A stretch of 64,000 nt of DNA from NCBI GenBank assembly GCA_963798275.1, contig CAWCTB010000015.1, positions 191,993-255,992 of the forward strand, given 5' to 3'. Origin of the DNA: CAWCTB01 sp963798275 (GTDB taxonomy: Bacteria > Acidobacteriota > Terriglobia > Terriglobales > Acidobacteriaceae). Below are positions 30,630 to 39,672 of the stretch, one piece after another. The notes under the pieces are model-generated. The model did no database searches, was not told where the DNA came from, and saw only the letters and a list, made by a program, of their open reading frames with translations. Made by a program: the position numbers and the translations under genes. Position 1 is the first letter of the stretch; every line of letters begins with the position of its first letter.

Positions 30630-31359
30630 CCTGTGAATGGTGTGGCTACACTCCCACGTTTGATTCAATTTCTGCACCCCATGTGGCCAGTCTAAACACC
30701 TTTGGACGCGATTTGTTGCCGACGGACGCACCGCACCCGGCGCTAACTCGAAATGTGCATCCCCGGGAGCAAGGGGGTGTTCTTTCCCACTTCGGAACAG
30801 CCGCCCCGTTTTTTTGCCGAATTTCCGTGACCGCGCAAAGGCCATAACTCTAGAATGACTCTGAGGACGAGGGTGAGGTGTGCCCAGTTGGCGCTGCCCG
30901 TCCGACGCTCCAAACGGTGCGTCTATTGTCCCGCTCTTTGACAAGTTGAGTGCGGCAACTCAGGTTACCGATCTCTAACGTCTACCCCTTGGATTTACCC
31001 GCAATCTTGGCGATTTCCAGTGTGTAAGTCCAATGGAAGCAAGATTTTGCCTGTAACTTCATTGGATGGAATATTTTGCGGGGAAAGTTTAGTTTTTGCC
31101 TAATGATTTCAAGATTTTGCAGACATGACGGGGGAGGGGGAGTAGCAGACAAGTTACTAATTTATCCCGAATCGGGAGAGCGGCGCAATCGAGAGTCAAG
31201 ATAACCGAATGGTAAATGTCGCCCGCTTCGCTTAGCGTCGAATTCGCTCGGCAAGTACGCCTGCCCTTGGTTGCTTTTGTGCGCTCTGAACAGGCGCCTG
31301 TGACGTATGCCACAGACTCTCTGGTCGTCCCTCCGCAAAATCAAATATGGGAGGGGCTC
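30630..31359. other. Long gene-free region upstream of nfnA with repeats and a hairpin
   Basis: 730 bases between the divergent PAP2 and nfn genes, A+T-richer from 30960 to 31215. It holds the direct repeat AAGATTTTGC at 31041-31050 and 31111-31120, a related ATATTTTGC at 31071, and a stem CCAATGGAAG (31030-31039) / CTTCATTGG (31057-31065) enclosing the first repeat. TTGACA is at 30938-30943 without a good -10. No protein is supported. Confidence 0.55.
31299..31314. promoter_or_regulatory. CRP/FNR-type palindrome upstream of nfnA
   Basis: TGTGA-CGTATG-CCACA, nine of ten half-site bases matching TGTGA-N6-TCACA, and symmetric for one more base on each side. It lies 46 bases before the nfnA GTG. 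A site of this quality is expected by chance once or twice per 64 kb, so it counts mainly because of the perfect copy upstream of nifJ. Confidence 0.4.
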
Positions 31360-32262
31360 GTGTATCCCATCGTTGAAGCGCGCCCACTAGCGCGAGGTAT
31401 TAAGCTTTTCGTCATTCAGGCTCCGCGGATCGCTCGCAAGCAGCGGCCCGGACAGTTCGTTATCGTGCGGCTCGACGACACCGGCGAACGCATACCGCTC
31501 ACCATCGCCGATGCCAACCCGAAAGCCGGCACCATCACCATCGTCGTTCAGGCCATCGGCAAGACCACCATGCTGCTCAGCATGTTGGAAGCCGGCGATC
31601 AGATCCTCGATGTAGTTGGACCGCTGGGCAAGCCGTCGGAGATCGAGAACTTCGGCACCGTGGTGGTCGTCAGCGGAAGCGTTGGTACTGCCATGGCCTA
31701 CCCCACAGCGCGTGAGTTAAAGCGTGCTGGAAACAAAGTTATCTCCATCGTAGGTGCCCGCAGCAAAGACCTGCTGGTACTGGAAGACGAAGTTCGCAAG
31801 GTGAGTGACGAGACCTACGTTGTTACCGACGACGGCACCAGCGGCGAGAAGGGCCTGGTCACCGACAAGCTCAAACAACTCGTCGCCGCTGACGGCGTCG
31901 ATTACGTGCTGGCCGTCGGCCCCGTGCCCATGATGCGCGCCGTCGCCAACGTCACCAGTCCCAAGCAGATCAAGACCATGGTCAGCCTGAACTCCATCAT
32001 GGTCGACGGCACAGGAATGTGCGGCGGCTGCCGCGTCTTGGTGAACAACAGCAGCCAATTCGCCTGCGTGGATGGTCCCGAGTTCGACGCAACCCAGGTC
32101 AACTTCGATGTCCTCACGCAGCGCAACAACATGTACCGCGAACAGGAGAAGCTGAGCGTGGAACGATTGCAGGCCGATCCGGAAGGCGAGCTGAAGAAAC
32201 TCCGCGAGGGCAATGCGCAGCATGCCTGCGCGCTGGAAGCCGTGGAGGTGAGCCATGACTAA
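31360..32262 (+). CDS. nfnA: NfnA / SudB-type FAD-NAD-binding subunit
   Basis: 300 residues from GTG 31360, preceded by GGGAGGGG. Ferredoxin-NADP reductase-like fold: the FAD region is around QRPGQFVIVRLDDTGERIPLTI, the NAD region around VVVVSGSVGTAMAYPTA, and a C-terminal [2Fe-2S] site is C221-x2-C224-x11-C236 (MCGGCRV then FACVDGPEFD). This matches the small subunit of NADH-dependent reduced-ferredoxin:NADP oxidoreductase, and also the electron-transfer subunit of some dihydroorotate dehydrogenases. It pairs with the overlapping next gene. The upstream in-frame extension to 31216 is rejected because of the strong ribosome-binding site here. Confidence 0.85.
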   Translation: MYPIVEARPLARGIKLFVIQAPRIARKQRPGQFVIVRLDDTGERIPLTIADANPKAGTITIVVQAIGKTTMLLSMLEAGDQILDVVGPLGKPSEIENFGTVVVVSGSVGTAMAYPTARELKRAGNKVISIVGARSKDLLVLEDEVRKVSDETYVVTDDGTSGEKGLVTDKLKQLVAADGVDYVLAVGPVPMMRAVANVTSPKQIKTMVSLNSIMVDGTGMCGGCRVLVNNSSQFACVDGPEFDATQVNFDVLTQRNNMYREQEKLSVERLQADPEGELKKLREGNAQHACALEAVEVSHD

Positions 32263-33733
32263 GCCGCCGAGCAACAATCCGCTGCCCAACAAGGAGCGCA
32301 TCAAGCTGCCGCGCCAGCGCGTGCCCGAGCAGGATGCGCAGGTGCGCGCCCACAACTTCCAGGAAGTGAATCTGGGATTCCCCGCCGAGCAGGCGCGCCA
32401 GGAATCGCTGCGCTGCATCGAGTGCAACAAGCCCGGCTGCGTCGAACTTTGTCCGGTGTCGGTGAATGTACGCGCGGTGATCGACCTCATTCTCGCCGGC
32501 GACTATCTGGGCGCGGCCTCGAAGGTGCGCGAGGACAATGCTCTGCCCGCCATCACCGGGCGCGTGTGTCCGGTGGAAGATCAATGCGAGTCCGGCTGCG
32601 TGCTGGGCAAGAAGGGCGAGCCCGTGGGAATTGCCTACCTGGAGCGTTTCGTCGCCGACTGGGAGCGCGAGACCGGGCAGTTTGGATCGCCTGTCTCGGC
32701 TCCCGCCACCGGCAAGAAGGTTGGCCTGATCGGCAGCGGCCCCGCCAGTTTGGCGTGTGCCGGCGATCTCATCCAGATGGGACACCAGGTGCACGTGTTC
32801 GAAGCCTTGCATGAACTGGGCGGCGTGCTGGTATATGGAATTCCCGAATTCCGTCTGCCCAAGGAAATTGTGCGGCACGAAATCGACGTGCTGCGCCGCC
32901 GCGGCGTGGTGTTCGAAACCAACGTCGTGGTCGGCAAGACAGTCACCATCGATGAACTGATGCAGGAAGAAGGCTTCGACGCAGTCTTTATCGCGACCGG
33001 CGCCGGCCTGCCGCGCTTCCTCAATGTTCCGGGCGAGCACTTCAACGGAGTGTATTCGGCCAACGAGTTTCTTACCCGCGTGAACCTGATGCGCGCCTAC
33101 CGTTTTCCCGAGTACGACGAGCCCCTCTACCCCTGCAAGGACCGCGACGTGATCGTGGTCGGCGGCGGCAACACCGCGATGGATGCGGTGCGCAGCGCGC
33201 TGCGCTTGGGCGCGAAGAGCGCCAGTATTTACTACCGCCGCACCGAAAAAGAAATGCCGGCGCGCGTGGAAGAAGTGCATCACGCCAAGGATGAGGGTGT
33301 CCACTTCGAGATGCTGGTGAATCCAGTGGAGTTCTTCGGCGATGAGAAGGGCAATCTCAACGCCGTGAAGTGCATTCGGCAGGAACTGGGCGAGCCGGAC
33401 GATTCAGGCCGCCGCAGCCCGGTGCCGATCAAGGGCTCGGAGTTCGTGACGCCGTGCTCGGTCGCGATTATCGCGGCGGGTACCTCGGCCAATCCTTTGA
33501 TCCAGTCCACAACTCCAGGATTGGCGGTCACCAAGCGCGGTTATATTTCCGCCAACGAAGAGACCCTGGCCACCTCCAAGCCCGGCGTATTTGCCGGAGG
33601 CGACATCGTGACCGGAGGCGCGACTGTCATCCTCGCCATGGGGGCTGGCCGCAAGGCCGCCAAGGCCATCAACGAATTTTTGTTAAGCACTTCCGAGAGC
33701 AGCAACTTGACGAGCACGGTTGCTGACAGCTAA
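32255..33733 (+). CDS. nfnB: NfnB / glutamate synthase small-subunit-like flavoprotein
   Basis: 492 residues, overlapping nfnA by eight bases. The N-terminal domain has two [4Fe-4S] cysteine groups (CIECNKPGCVELCPVS and CPVEDQCESGC). An FAD site (KVGLIGSGPASLACAGDLIQ) and an NADPH site (DVIVVGGGNTAMDAVRSALR) follow, then the closing FAD motif GVFAGGDIVTGGATVILAMG. Together with NfnA it would carry out flavin-based electron bifurcation, coupling NADH and reduced ferredoxin to NADP. A lone glutamate synthase role is less likely because there is no large GltB gene nearby and NfnA is coupled. Confidence 0.85.
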   Translation: MTKPPSNNPLPNKERIKLPRQRVPEQDAQVRAHNFQEVNLGFPAEQARQESLRCIECNKPGCVELCPVSVNVRAVIDLILAGDYLGAASKVREDNALPAITGRVCPVEDQCESGCVLGKKGEPVGIAYLERFVADWERETGQFGSPVSAPATGKKVGLIGSGPASLACAGDLIQMGHQVHVFEALHELGGVLVYGIPEFRLPKEIVRHEIDVLRRRGVVFETNVVVGKTVTIDELMQEEGFDAVFIATGAGLPRFLNVPGEHFNGVYSANEFLTRVNLMRAYRFPEYDEPLYPCKDRDVIVVGGGNTAMDAVRSALRLGAKSASIYYRRTEKEMPARVEEVHHAKDEGVHFEMLVNPVEFFGDEKGNLNAVKCIRQELGEPDDSGRRSPVPIKGSEFVTPCSVAIIAAGTSANPLIQSTTPGLAVTKRGYISANEETLATSKPGVFAGGDIVTGGATVILAMGAGRKAAKAINEFLLSTSESSNLTSTVADS

Positions 33734-33851
33734 CGAACAACCCCGCTTTCCTATCTTCTGTTCGGGCGGTTGCGTACAGCGTGCGCAGCCGCCCGGTTTT
33801 CTGCGAGCGATTTTGTTGCGCACAGATTGAAGGCCAAAGACTGAATAGCGG

Positions 33852-35042
33852 TTACACCCAGAGCGCCGAAGATCCACCCACCCATTCCAGGTCTTTATTG
33901 TGGTCGACGCCCATCATCATGCCGCGTCCCATGCGCACCAGTGGAATCGTCGGTGTTAGCGTGCCACCTTCCGGCCAGACGTACATGATGCGGGTTTCCA
34001 TCTGCGTCATGCCATGCGGAGTGGCGATGACCGGCTCGAAGCGCATGCGTTCCTGCAGAATGTAATCGTGCCGCTCGCCCGCTGGGATGGCGTCGATGTC
34101 CGCTTCCGTGGGTGCGAACTTGATGCCGGTTCCGGCGAAGGAGTAGAGCGGCTTGAGCAGATAGTTTTGGTTGTCGGTCGGGACCACCGGGTTCTCGTCC
34201 AGGAACCACGTTTTCGGGACGCAGCGATGCTGCAGGTAGGGAATCGAAAACTTGCTGATGCGGAAGTACCAGTTGGGATGCCCAGCCCACTCGACGTCCA
34301 ACTCCTGTGTAATGTCGAACGGCAGGACGATGTCTTTGCGTTCCAGTTCATCCACGATGCAGCGGTTGTAGATGCGTTTCACGGGAATCTCGCGCCCGTC
34401 CTTCTGGTAGAAGAGCTGCTTCCCACGTTTCTTGAGGCTCAGGATGTCGACCACGGCGATGCCCAGCTTTTCCCGGGTCACGTTGAAGTCGGGCAGCGTC
34501 TTCTGGTGCTCGGGATCGATCTCCATCAGGATGACGTTTTCCGGATCGTGGCTGGCAACAATGAGCCGCCGCATCAGCTCCCAATACGAGTCGTGATTCA
34601 ATCCCGAGAGGAAAACGCCGAGCTGGCGCGACAGCCCGAAGGAGTCGATGTATTGCTGCGCCGAAAGCGGCTGATATCCGTAGAGGGAAGGGAAGGCTTG
34701 CAGTTCGACCAGCTTCGGCTCGAGCTCTCCGGAAGGGTTGCGCACCAGTCCGAAGTCGACCTGCACAAACATCGGCAGCACCGATTCGTTGGGCACGTTG
34801 TACTTGGCGGGAACCGACAGGCTTGACGCGCGATAGTACGACGGGCGACTGACCAGTTGATCGACCAGTTCGCGGCCGTACTCCGCCATCTGATCGAGCA
34901 GCGGCTTGGGGACGAAGCACGGCGTCTCGGCGACGCGAAAGCCTATGGGAGTGCCACAGGCTTTGCCCATCGCATCGAGAAAATGCTGATACTTCGCCGG
35001 AGTGTAATTCCGGTTGAACTCCTCGCGCAGCGCCGGGATCAT
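33852..35042 (-). CDS. ATP-grasp-like protein, probably circularly permuted; last gene of a ligase cluster
   Basis: 396 residues, no close family recalled. A central segment has ATP-grasp character: YLLKPLYSFAGTGIKFAP (lysine plus glycine-rich loop), then YILQERMRFEP and METRIMYVWPEGG. The acidic metal-binding pair usually found after these appears before them (VDFGLVRNPSGELEPKLVEL followed by QAFPSLYG), the order seen in circularly permuted ATP-grasp enzymes. It would activate a carboxylate with ATP and join it to an amine. It lies 12 bases downstream of the aminopeptidase-like gene in a five-gene minus-strand cluster. Start ATG 35042 follows GAAGAGG. Substrate unknown; the permutation is inference. 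Confidence 0.6.
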   Translation of the reverse strand: MIPALREEFNRNYTPAKYQHFLDAMGKACGTPIGFRVAETPCFVPKPLLDQMAEYGRELVDQLVSRPSYYRASSLSVPAKYNVPNESVLPMFVQVDFGLVRNPSGELEPKLVELQAFPSLYGYQPLSAQQYIDSFGLSRQLGVFLSGLNHDSYWELMRRLIVASHDPENVILMEIDPEHQKTLPDFNVTREKLGIAVVDILSLKKRGKQLFYQKDGREIPVKRIYNRCIVDELERKDIVLPFDITQELDVEWAGHPNWYFRISKFSIPYLQHRCVPKTWFLDENPVVPTDNQNYLLKPLYSFAGTGIKFAPTEADIDAIPAGERHDYILQERMRFEPVIATPHGMTQMETRIMYVWPEGGTLTPTIPLVRMGRGMMMGVDHNKDLEWVGGSSALWV

Positions 35043-35054
35043 CGTTATGCCTCT

Positions 35055-36095
35055 TCATGCCTCGATGAGGAAGTGGCCCTTTTCCATGATCTGCCGGCCG
35101 TCGACCCAGATATCAAATTGCGTGCCCACCACATCGATGTGGGTGCTCGAGTACCAGTCCGCGCCGGTGTGAAAGCCGTAGGGATTGCCGAACGCGATGT
35201 GCACGCCGGGAAACTTCTCGTCCTGCAGAATCTGACCGATGACCTGCTTCAGTCCGAGGTTGGTGCCGATGGCAAACTCGCCGACGCGATCGCTGTTTTC
35301 GTCGGTATGAGTGTAGGCCCAGAACTCCTGCTCGAGTTCCTTGTTGTCGCTCAGGATCTCGGTGATGCGGTTGCCCTTGATGTGAATGGTGAGCGGCTGC
35401 CGCGCCAGGTCGCGATACTTCTCGCACAGGTAATCGCCGACAACGCCATCGACAACGTAGGTGCCGTTCACTTCCCCGGGAGTGGTGAATACCTCGCCGC
35501 CGGGAAGATTGCCCCACTTGTCCGGGCTGATGATGCCGCTGGTCTTGATCCACTTGTAGTTCGGATTGAGGTCCGCCACCAGGTCGGTTCCGGCAGGATT
35601 CCTGGCGGTGATCTGCCTGGCCTGGGTGACGATTTCGATCACCTTTTTGCTGAGCGCATCGACGCGGTTGAAGTCCGCCCGCATGCCTTCCAGCATGATC
35701 TGCCGGTTGATGTTGACCATGTGGGCATGGCGCATCCGCCGCCGGTTGACGATGTCGGTCATCTCCATGCGCGACTTCAGCTCGTTGCGCTGTACCTGCA
35801 CCGCGAAGATGCTCACCTGGCTGGTTTCCATGTCCTCGGCAACTTGCACCGGCAAGCTGGTCAGCGGACGGGGCGCGAGGTCTTCCAGCACAAACGCCTT
35901 GAACGGTGAGCCGACCTTCACCAGTTCCTGCGCAATGCTCGCCGCGATTTCGCGGCAATCGGTGTCGGTAATGACCGTAACTTTCTCGCTGGGCTGAATG
36001 CGCAGGCAGGTGTGAACGGCGTTGTGCGCGCCCGGCGACAGTTCAGGATCGAAGCTGGTTTTGGTGAGATCGGTAAGAGCGGGTTCAGTCAACAA
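35055..36095 (-). CDS. M29-type (AmpS-like) metallo-aminopeptidase homologue
   Basis: 346 residues. TTG at 36095 is chosen because AAAGGA lies six bases before it; the open frame extends to 36155. Features of thermophilic aminopeptidases (M29): GGEVFTTPGEVNGTYVVDG carrying a metal glutamate, EFAIGTNLGLK carrying a second, HIAFGNPYGF, and the C-terminal SSTHIDVVG with histidine and aspartate ligands. It would cleave or trim an N-terminal residue with two metal ions. Given the neighbouring ligases it may process the product or a precursor rather than act as a general peptidase. Confidence 0.75.
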   Translation of the reverse strand: MLTEPALTDLTKTSFDPELSPGAHNAVHTCLRIQPSEKVTVITDTDCREIAASIAQELVKVGSPFKAFVLEDLAPRPLTSLPVQVAEDMETSQVSIFAVQVQRNELKSRMEMTDIVNRRRMRHAHMVNINRQIMLEGMRADFNRVDALSKKVIEIVTQARQITARNPAGTDLVADLNPNYKWIKTSGIISPDKWGNLPGGEVFTTPGEVNGTYVVDGVVGDYLCEKYRDLARQPLTIHIKGNRITEILSDNKELEQEFWAYTHTDENSDRVGEFAIGTNLGLKQVIGQILQDEKFPGVHIAFGNPYGFHTGADWYSSTHIDVVGTQFDIWVDGRQIMEKGHFLIEA

Positions 36096-36157
36096 TACGT
36101 GTCCTTTCTGGCTGGTGCTGCCTGTCGGCTTAAGGGCGCGGCGGCTCTGCACCAAAA

Positions 36158-37289
36158 TTACTGCATCGCCGCGCTGGGCTCGAATACTCCCACCCGCGTC
36201 TCGGCGACGATGTAATCCACCACTTTCTTCAAATCGCCGGTTTCTTCATAGACCTTTAGCTGGCGATCGGCGCCGGTTCCCATGTCGAGCATGGTGCGGA
36301 TGTAGTTGATCTCCTCGCGCGAGTCGAGTTCGTCGACCACGTCGTCGATCAGGTCCAGGTATTCGAGGATGAGATCGCGCAGGGGGACTTCCTCTTCCTT
36401 GCCGAAGTCGATCAACTTGCCTTGAATCCCGTAGCGTGAAGCGCGGAACTTGTTCTCCATGATGAGCGCACGCCCGTAGATGCGATAGCTCTTGTTGGAA
36501 GCGTGCAGCTTGTACAGCATGGCCATCGTGGCCTGAATTAATGCCGCCAGGGCCACCGTCTCATCGAGCCGCATGGGAATGTCGCACACCCGCACTTCCA
36601 GGGTGTCGAAGAACGGATGCGGCCTGATGTCCCACCAGATCTTCTTGCCGTTGTCGATGCAGTGCGTCTTGATGAGCAGGTTAACGAAGGTCTCGTAGTC
36701 GGCCCAGTTCGCGAATACGTCCGGAATGTTGGTTCGCGGAAAGCGCTCGAACACTTTCACGCGATACGACTTGAATCCGGTCTGCATTCCCATCCAGAAC
36801 GGCGAGTTGGTCGACAACGCCAGGATGTGGGGCAGGAAATAGCGCATCGAGTTCATGATGTGGATCGCGGTGTTGCGGTCCTCGATCCCGATGTGCACGT
36901 GCAAACCGAATACCAGATTGGCGCGCGCCACCAACTGCATGTCCTCGACTACCTGCCGGTAACGCTCGTCCGGGTAGATCTCCTGCAGCTTCCAGTCCGA
37001 AAACGGGTGGGTACTGGCCGCTGCCAGCAACATCCCTTGCTCGCTGGCCAGGGAGATCATCTCGCGCCGCAGGTCGCGAATGTTCTCGTGCGCTTCCTTG
37101 ATGTTCTTGCAGACGCGGGTGCCGACCTCGATCACCGACTGGTGCATCTCGGGCTTCACCGCTTCGCTGAGCGCCAGCTTGGCTTTGGGCAGAATCTCCG
37201 AAGCGATGTGCGACCGCAGATCGCGTGTCTCCGGGATCGATGGTCTGGTACTCCTCTTCGATTCCGATGCTCAGGCTCGGCCGCTTCAT
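36158..37289 (-). CDS. Carboxylate-amine ligase, YbdK/GCS2 type, one frameshift
   Basis: About 377 residues. It opens KRPSLSIGIEEEYQTIDP, the metal/ATP motif of glutamate-cysteine ligase type 2 proteins. After a frame change near 37225 it continues VKPEMHQSVIEVGTRVCKNI, then LHVHIGIEDRNTAIHIMN, WWDIRPHPFFDTLEVRVCDIP and KFRASRYGIQG. These are the conserved blocks of the YbdK subfamily, which has weak glutamate-cysteine ligase activity in E. coli and an uncertain physiological substrate. It is expected to form an amide bond between an amino acid carboxyl and an amine. It lies between the RimK-like and aminopeptidase genes. Confidence 0.82.
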
Positions 37290-37333
37290 CCCTACTTACC
37301 CCCCGCCAGCCGGTTTCGCCGGCTTCGTCGCAG

Positions 37334-38299
37334 TTATTTCTTCGCCGCCAGTTCGGGCTCGGCTGGCGCGCCACTCAGGAATGTGCTCCAGCGATACTCG
37401 CCGATGGCACCGGTGTGCGCCTTGGCTTTGCGCACCGCCAGTTCCGCCACCGCGTTCACGATCCAGTCGAAGTTCGCCTGTCCGACGGAGTTGACGTCCG
37501 CATCCGGCGCCGGGTTCATGAAGTCGATGGCGTACGGCACGCCGTCTTCGCAGGCAAACTCCACCGTATTCAGGTCGTACCCGAGTGCCCGGCAAAGCGT
37601 CAGGCAATCGCGCTCCACCCGCTCCAGCAGCTTGGGATCGGTCGGCGGAGGGTTCTTCACGTAGCGCTCATGGAACGGGGCCGACGGGTCGTAGTGCATG
37701 ATGTGCACCTTCTCCTGGCCAACCACGTAGCAGCGGAAGTACTCCTTGAACTTCACCCCACGCTGCAGGGTCATGCACAGATCGCGGGTCTGGTCGTAGG
37801 CGCGGAAAAATTCTTCCGGCGAATTCACCTTGTACACGTCCTTCCAACCGCCGCCATCGAAAGGCTTCAGGAACGCCGGAAAGCCGACGTAGCTGAAGAT
37901 GCTGTCCCAGGGCATGGGGAACTGCAGGTTGCGCATCGACCGCTCGGTGGTTCCCACCGGGTGCTCCTTGTGCGGAATGAGGACGGTCTCGGGAATGGCA
38001 ACCCCCAGCTTGTGGCCGAGCGCGAAGTTGAAGAACTTGTCGTCGGCGCTCCACCAGAAGGGATTGTTGATCACCACGGTTCCAGACAGAGCTGCGTTCT
38101 TGAGGTAGGCGCGGTAGAAGGGAATATCGTGCGAGATGCGGTCAACGAGGACGTGGTAGGGAGACGGTTCGGCCATGCGTACTTCGCCAACCTGCGCCAG
38201 TTCAGCATGAATGCCCGGCTCGCCCATGGAGTTGATTTTCTCCACCAGCGCCGGCGGAAAGGTGGTCTCCATGCCGAAAATGATTCCGATCTTCTTCAC
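37334..38299 (-). CDS. RimK/D-Ala-D-Ala-ligase-like ATP-grasp ligase
   Basis: 321 residues, unbroken. The N-terminal pre-ATP-grasp domain (KKIGIIFGMETTFPPALVEK) is followed by NPFWWSADDKFFNFALGHK, the ATP lysine block FPAFLKPFDGGGWKDVY, and the metal-binding end VEFACEDGVPYAIDFMNPAP. It is a classical-order ATP-grasp C-N ligase that would couple an acyl phosphate to an amine. Its substrate is unknown. It sits 45 bases upstream of the YbdK-type gene, and together they form the core of the predicted peptide or amide pathway. Confidence 0.8.
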   Translation of the reverse strand: MKKIGIIFGMETTFPPALVEKINSMGEPGIHAELAQVGEVRMAEPSPYHVLVDRISHDIPFYRAYLKNAALSGTVVINNPFWWSADDKFFNFALGHKLGVAIPETVLIPHKEHPVGTTERSMRNLQFPMPWDSIFSYVGFPAFLKPFDGGGWKDVYKVNSPEEFFRAYDQTRDLCMTLQRGVKFKEYFRCYVVGQEKVHIMHYDPSAPFHERYVKNPPPTDPKLLERVERDCLTLCRALGYDLNTVEFACEDGVPYAIDFMNPAPDADVNSVGQANFDWIVNAVAELAVRKAKAHTGAIGEYRWSTFLSGAPAEPELAAKK

Positions 38300-38441
38300 G
38301 GTTGCTCCTCAACGGGAAACACATATCCCGCCTTTACCCGACTGCCATCACTATATTGGATATCCCAAGACAAGCGTTGAGAGCGCTGCGATTCGGCATT
38401 GTTCATTTTAGCGAAAAAACCGGGATTCGTAACTGATGCCG

Positions 38442-38678
38442 TCACTCCGGGAGGTGGGGTGGTACAGCGAAAGCAGCAAGCGGGGCATCGAAATCCGGCG
38501 CGATGTGGGTCACGGTGCCGCGCAGACTGCCCAGCTTTCACGGCGTAAGCGGCACCGCGCAAGTCAGTCGGGCCACCGCTAACTCGTCTTCTGTAATGAT
38601 CACTTCCTCGCCAGGAGACAGCTCATGGATCAACTCGTGGAGTTTGGCTTGCGCTTCCTCGATGGAAATCTTGGTCAT
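38442..38678 (-). CDS. Phd/YefM-like antitoxin, orphan, one frameshift
   Basis: From ATG 38678 the frame reads TKISIEEAQAKLHELIHELS then PGEEVIITEDELAVARL, the N-terminal DNA-binding part of Phd/YefM antitoxins. At about 38538 a frame change continues KLGSLRGTVTHIAPDFDAPL, a typical antitoxin C-terminus (the toxin-binding tail of VapB/Phd forms), ending at 38442-38444. Total about 78 residues. No PIN, Doc or RelE-like toxin is found on either side. It lies inside the ligase cluster, between the esterase and RimK-like genes. It may be a solitary regulator. Confidence 0.65.
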
Positions 38679-38781
38679 GAGTTTCTCTCCCAGCCGAAGG
38701 GCGTCCTCGCGGCCTGGCAACCAACCTGCGATCGCCTGCGAGTTGGATGCCGACAGCCGCTTACTCGCTGCAAATCGCCCC

Positions 38782-39486
38782 CTACTCGAAGTACGCGCGC
38801 GCCATGGGCCGCCACCACGGCCAGTCGTGATAGCTGCGGTCGCCCCAGACGTACAGCTCATGCCGGATGCCGCGGTCGCGCAGGATCGCCGCCATCTTCT
38901 CGTTGTCTTCCCAGCACATGTCCCATTCGCCGGTGGCGAGCACGGTACGCATGTGGTTGTACTTCCAGCCGTCGGTGCAATTGCGCAAGTAGTCTGGCGG
39001 GTTGTTGAAGTACACGTCGTCGCTGGACCAGCCGTTCAGGAAGCGCCTGATATCGAACGCGCCGCCCATGGTGACGCAGCCGGTGACCATGTCAGGATGG
39101 CGGAAGGCAAAGTTCAGTGCGTGATAGGCGCCGAAGCTGCAGCCGGTCACGATGGTGCGCGGCGTCCAGTTCTTGTGCCACATCAGGGGGAACACGTCGT
39201 TGACGATGTAGCGCTCGTACTGCAGGTGGCGCTGCAGGCGCCAATAGGGATGCGCGCCCTTGTTGTACCAGCTTTCGCTATCGACGCTGTCGACGCAATA
39301 GAGTTGCACCCAGCCGTTGTCGAGCTTGTCGGCGATGGCGGCAACCATCTTGTTGTCTTCGTACTCAAAGAACCGTCCCATCGAGGTAGGGAAGACCAAG
39401 ACTTTTGTGCCAGCGTGGCCGAAGCTGAGCATTTCCATGTCGCGGTTCAGGTCTTTCGACCACCATCTGTGATATTCGCGATGCAA
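38782..39486 (-). CDS. Alpha/beta-hydrolase esterase-like protein, first gene of the ligase cluster
   Basis: 234 residues from TTG 39486 with GAGAGG eight bases upstream. The opening HREYHRWWSKDLNRDMEMLSF resembles the uncharacterised esterase-like family (COG4947 type). The nucleophile elbow is GCSFGAYHALNFAFRHP (Gly-x-Ser-x-Gly) and the probable catalytic histidine is in SYHDWPWW near the C-terminus. No signal peptide. It might act as a thioesterase or acyltransferase on the cluster's product. It is divergent from another esterase gene. Confidence 0.75.
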   Translation of the reverse strand: MHREYHRWWSKDLNRDMEMLSFGHAGTKVLVFPTSMGRFFEYEDNKMVAAIADKLDNGWVQLYCVDSVDSESWYNKGAHPYWRLQRHLQYERYIVNDVFPLMWHKNWTPRTIVTGCSFGAYHALNFAFRHPDMVTGCVTMGGAFDIRRFLNGWSSDDVYFNNPPDYLRNCTDGWKYNHMRTVLATGEWDMCWEDNEKMAAILRDRGIRHELYVWGDRSYHDWPWWRPMARAYFE

Positions 39487-39672
39487 TTGGCGAGCCTCTC
39501 CAAGAGATTTTGGTGAAACGGATACCAGGTCTGCTAATCTAAGACACCAATTCGAACTTGCGTGTCCCGACGACAGAAAACTCACCGGCCAAAAGCGCGC
39601 AGCAGCGGAAAGCGCGCCGCGGGCGGAGTTTACGCACAGGGAGCCACAGCAAGTTCGCCCAATTCTACAGGA

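Noticed and set aside
36617..38380. Long open frame on the plus strand opposite the ligase cluster
   Set aside because: It mirrors well-supported genes on the minus strand, has arginine/histidine/valine-rich low-information sequence and no family motif; such frames are common opposite GC-rich genes.
38300..38781. A toxin partner (PIN, RelE, Doc) for the Phd-like antitoxin
   Set aside because: Neither flank has space or motifs for a toxin; the short frames there are fragments of other features.
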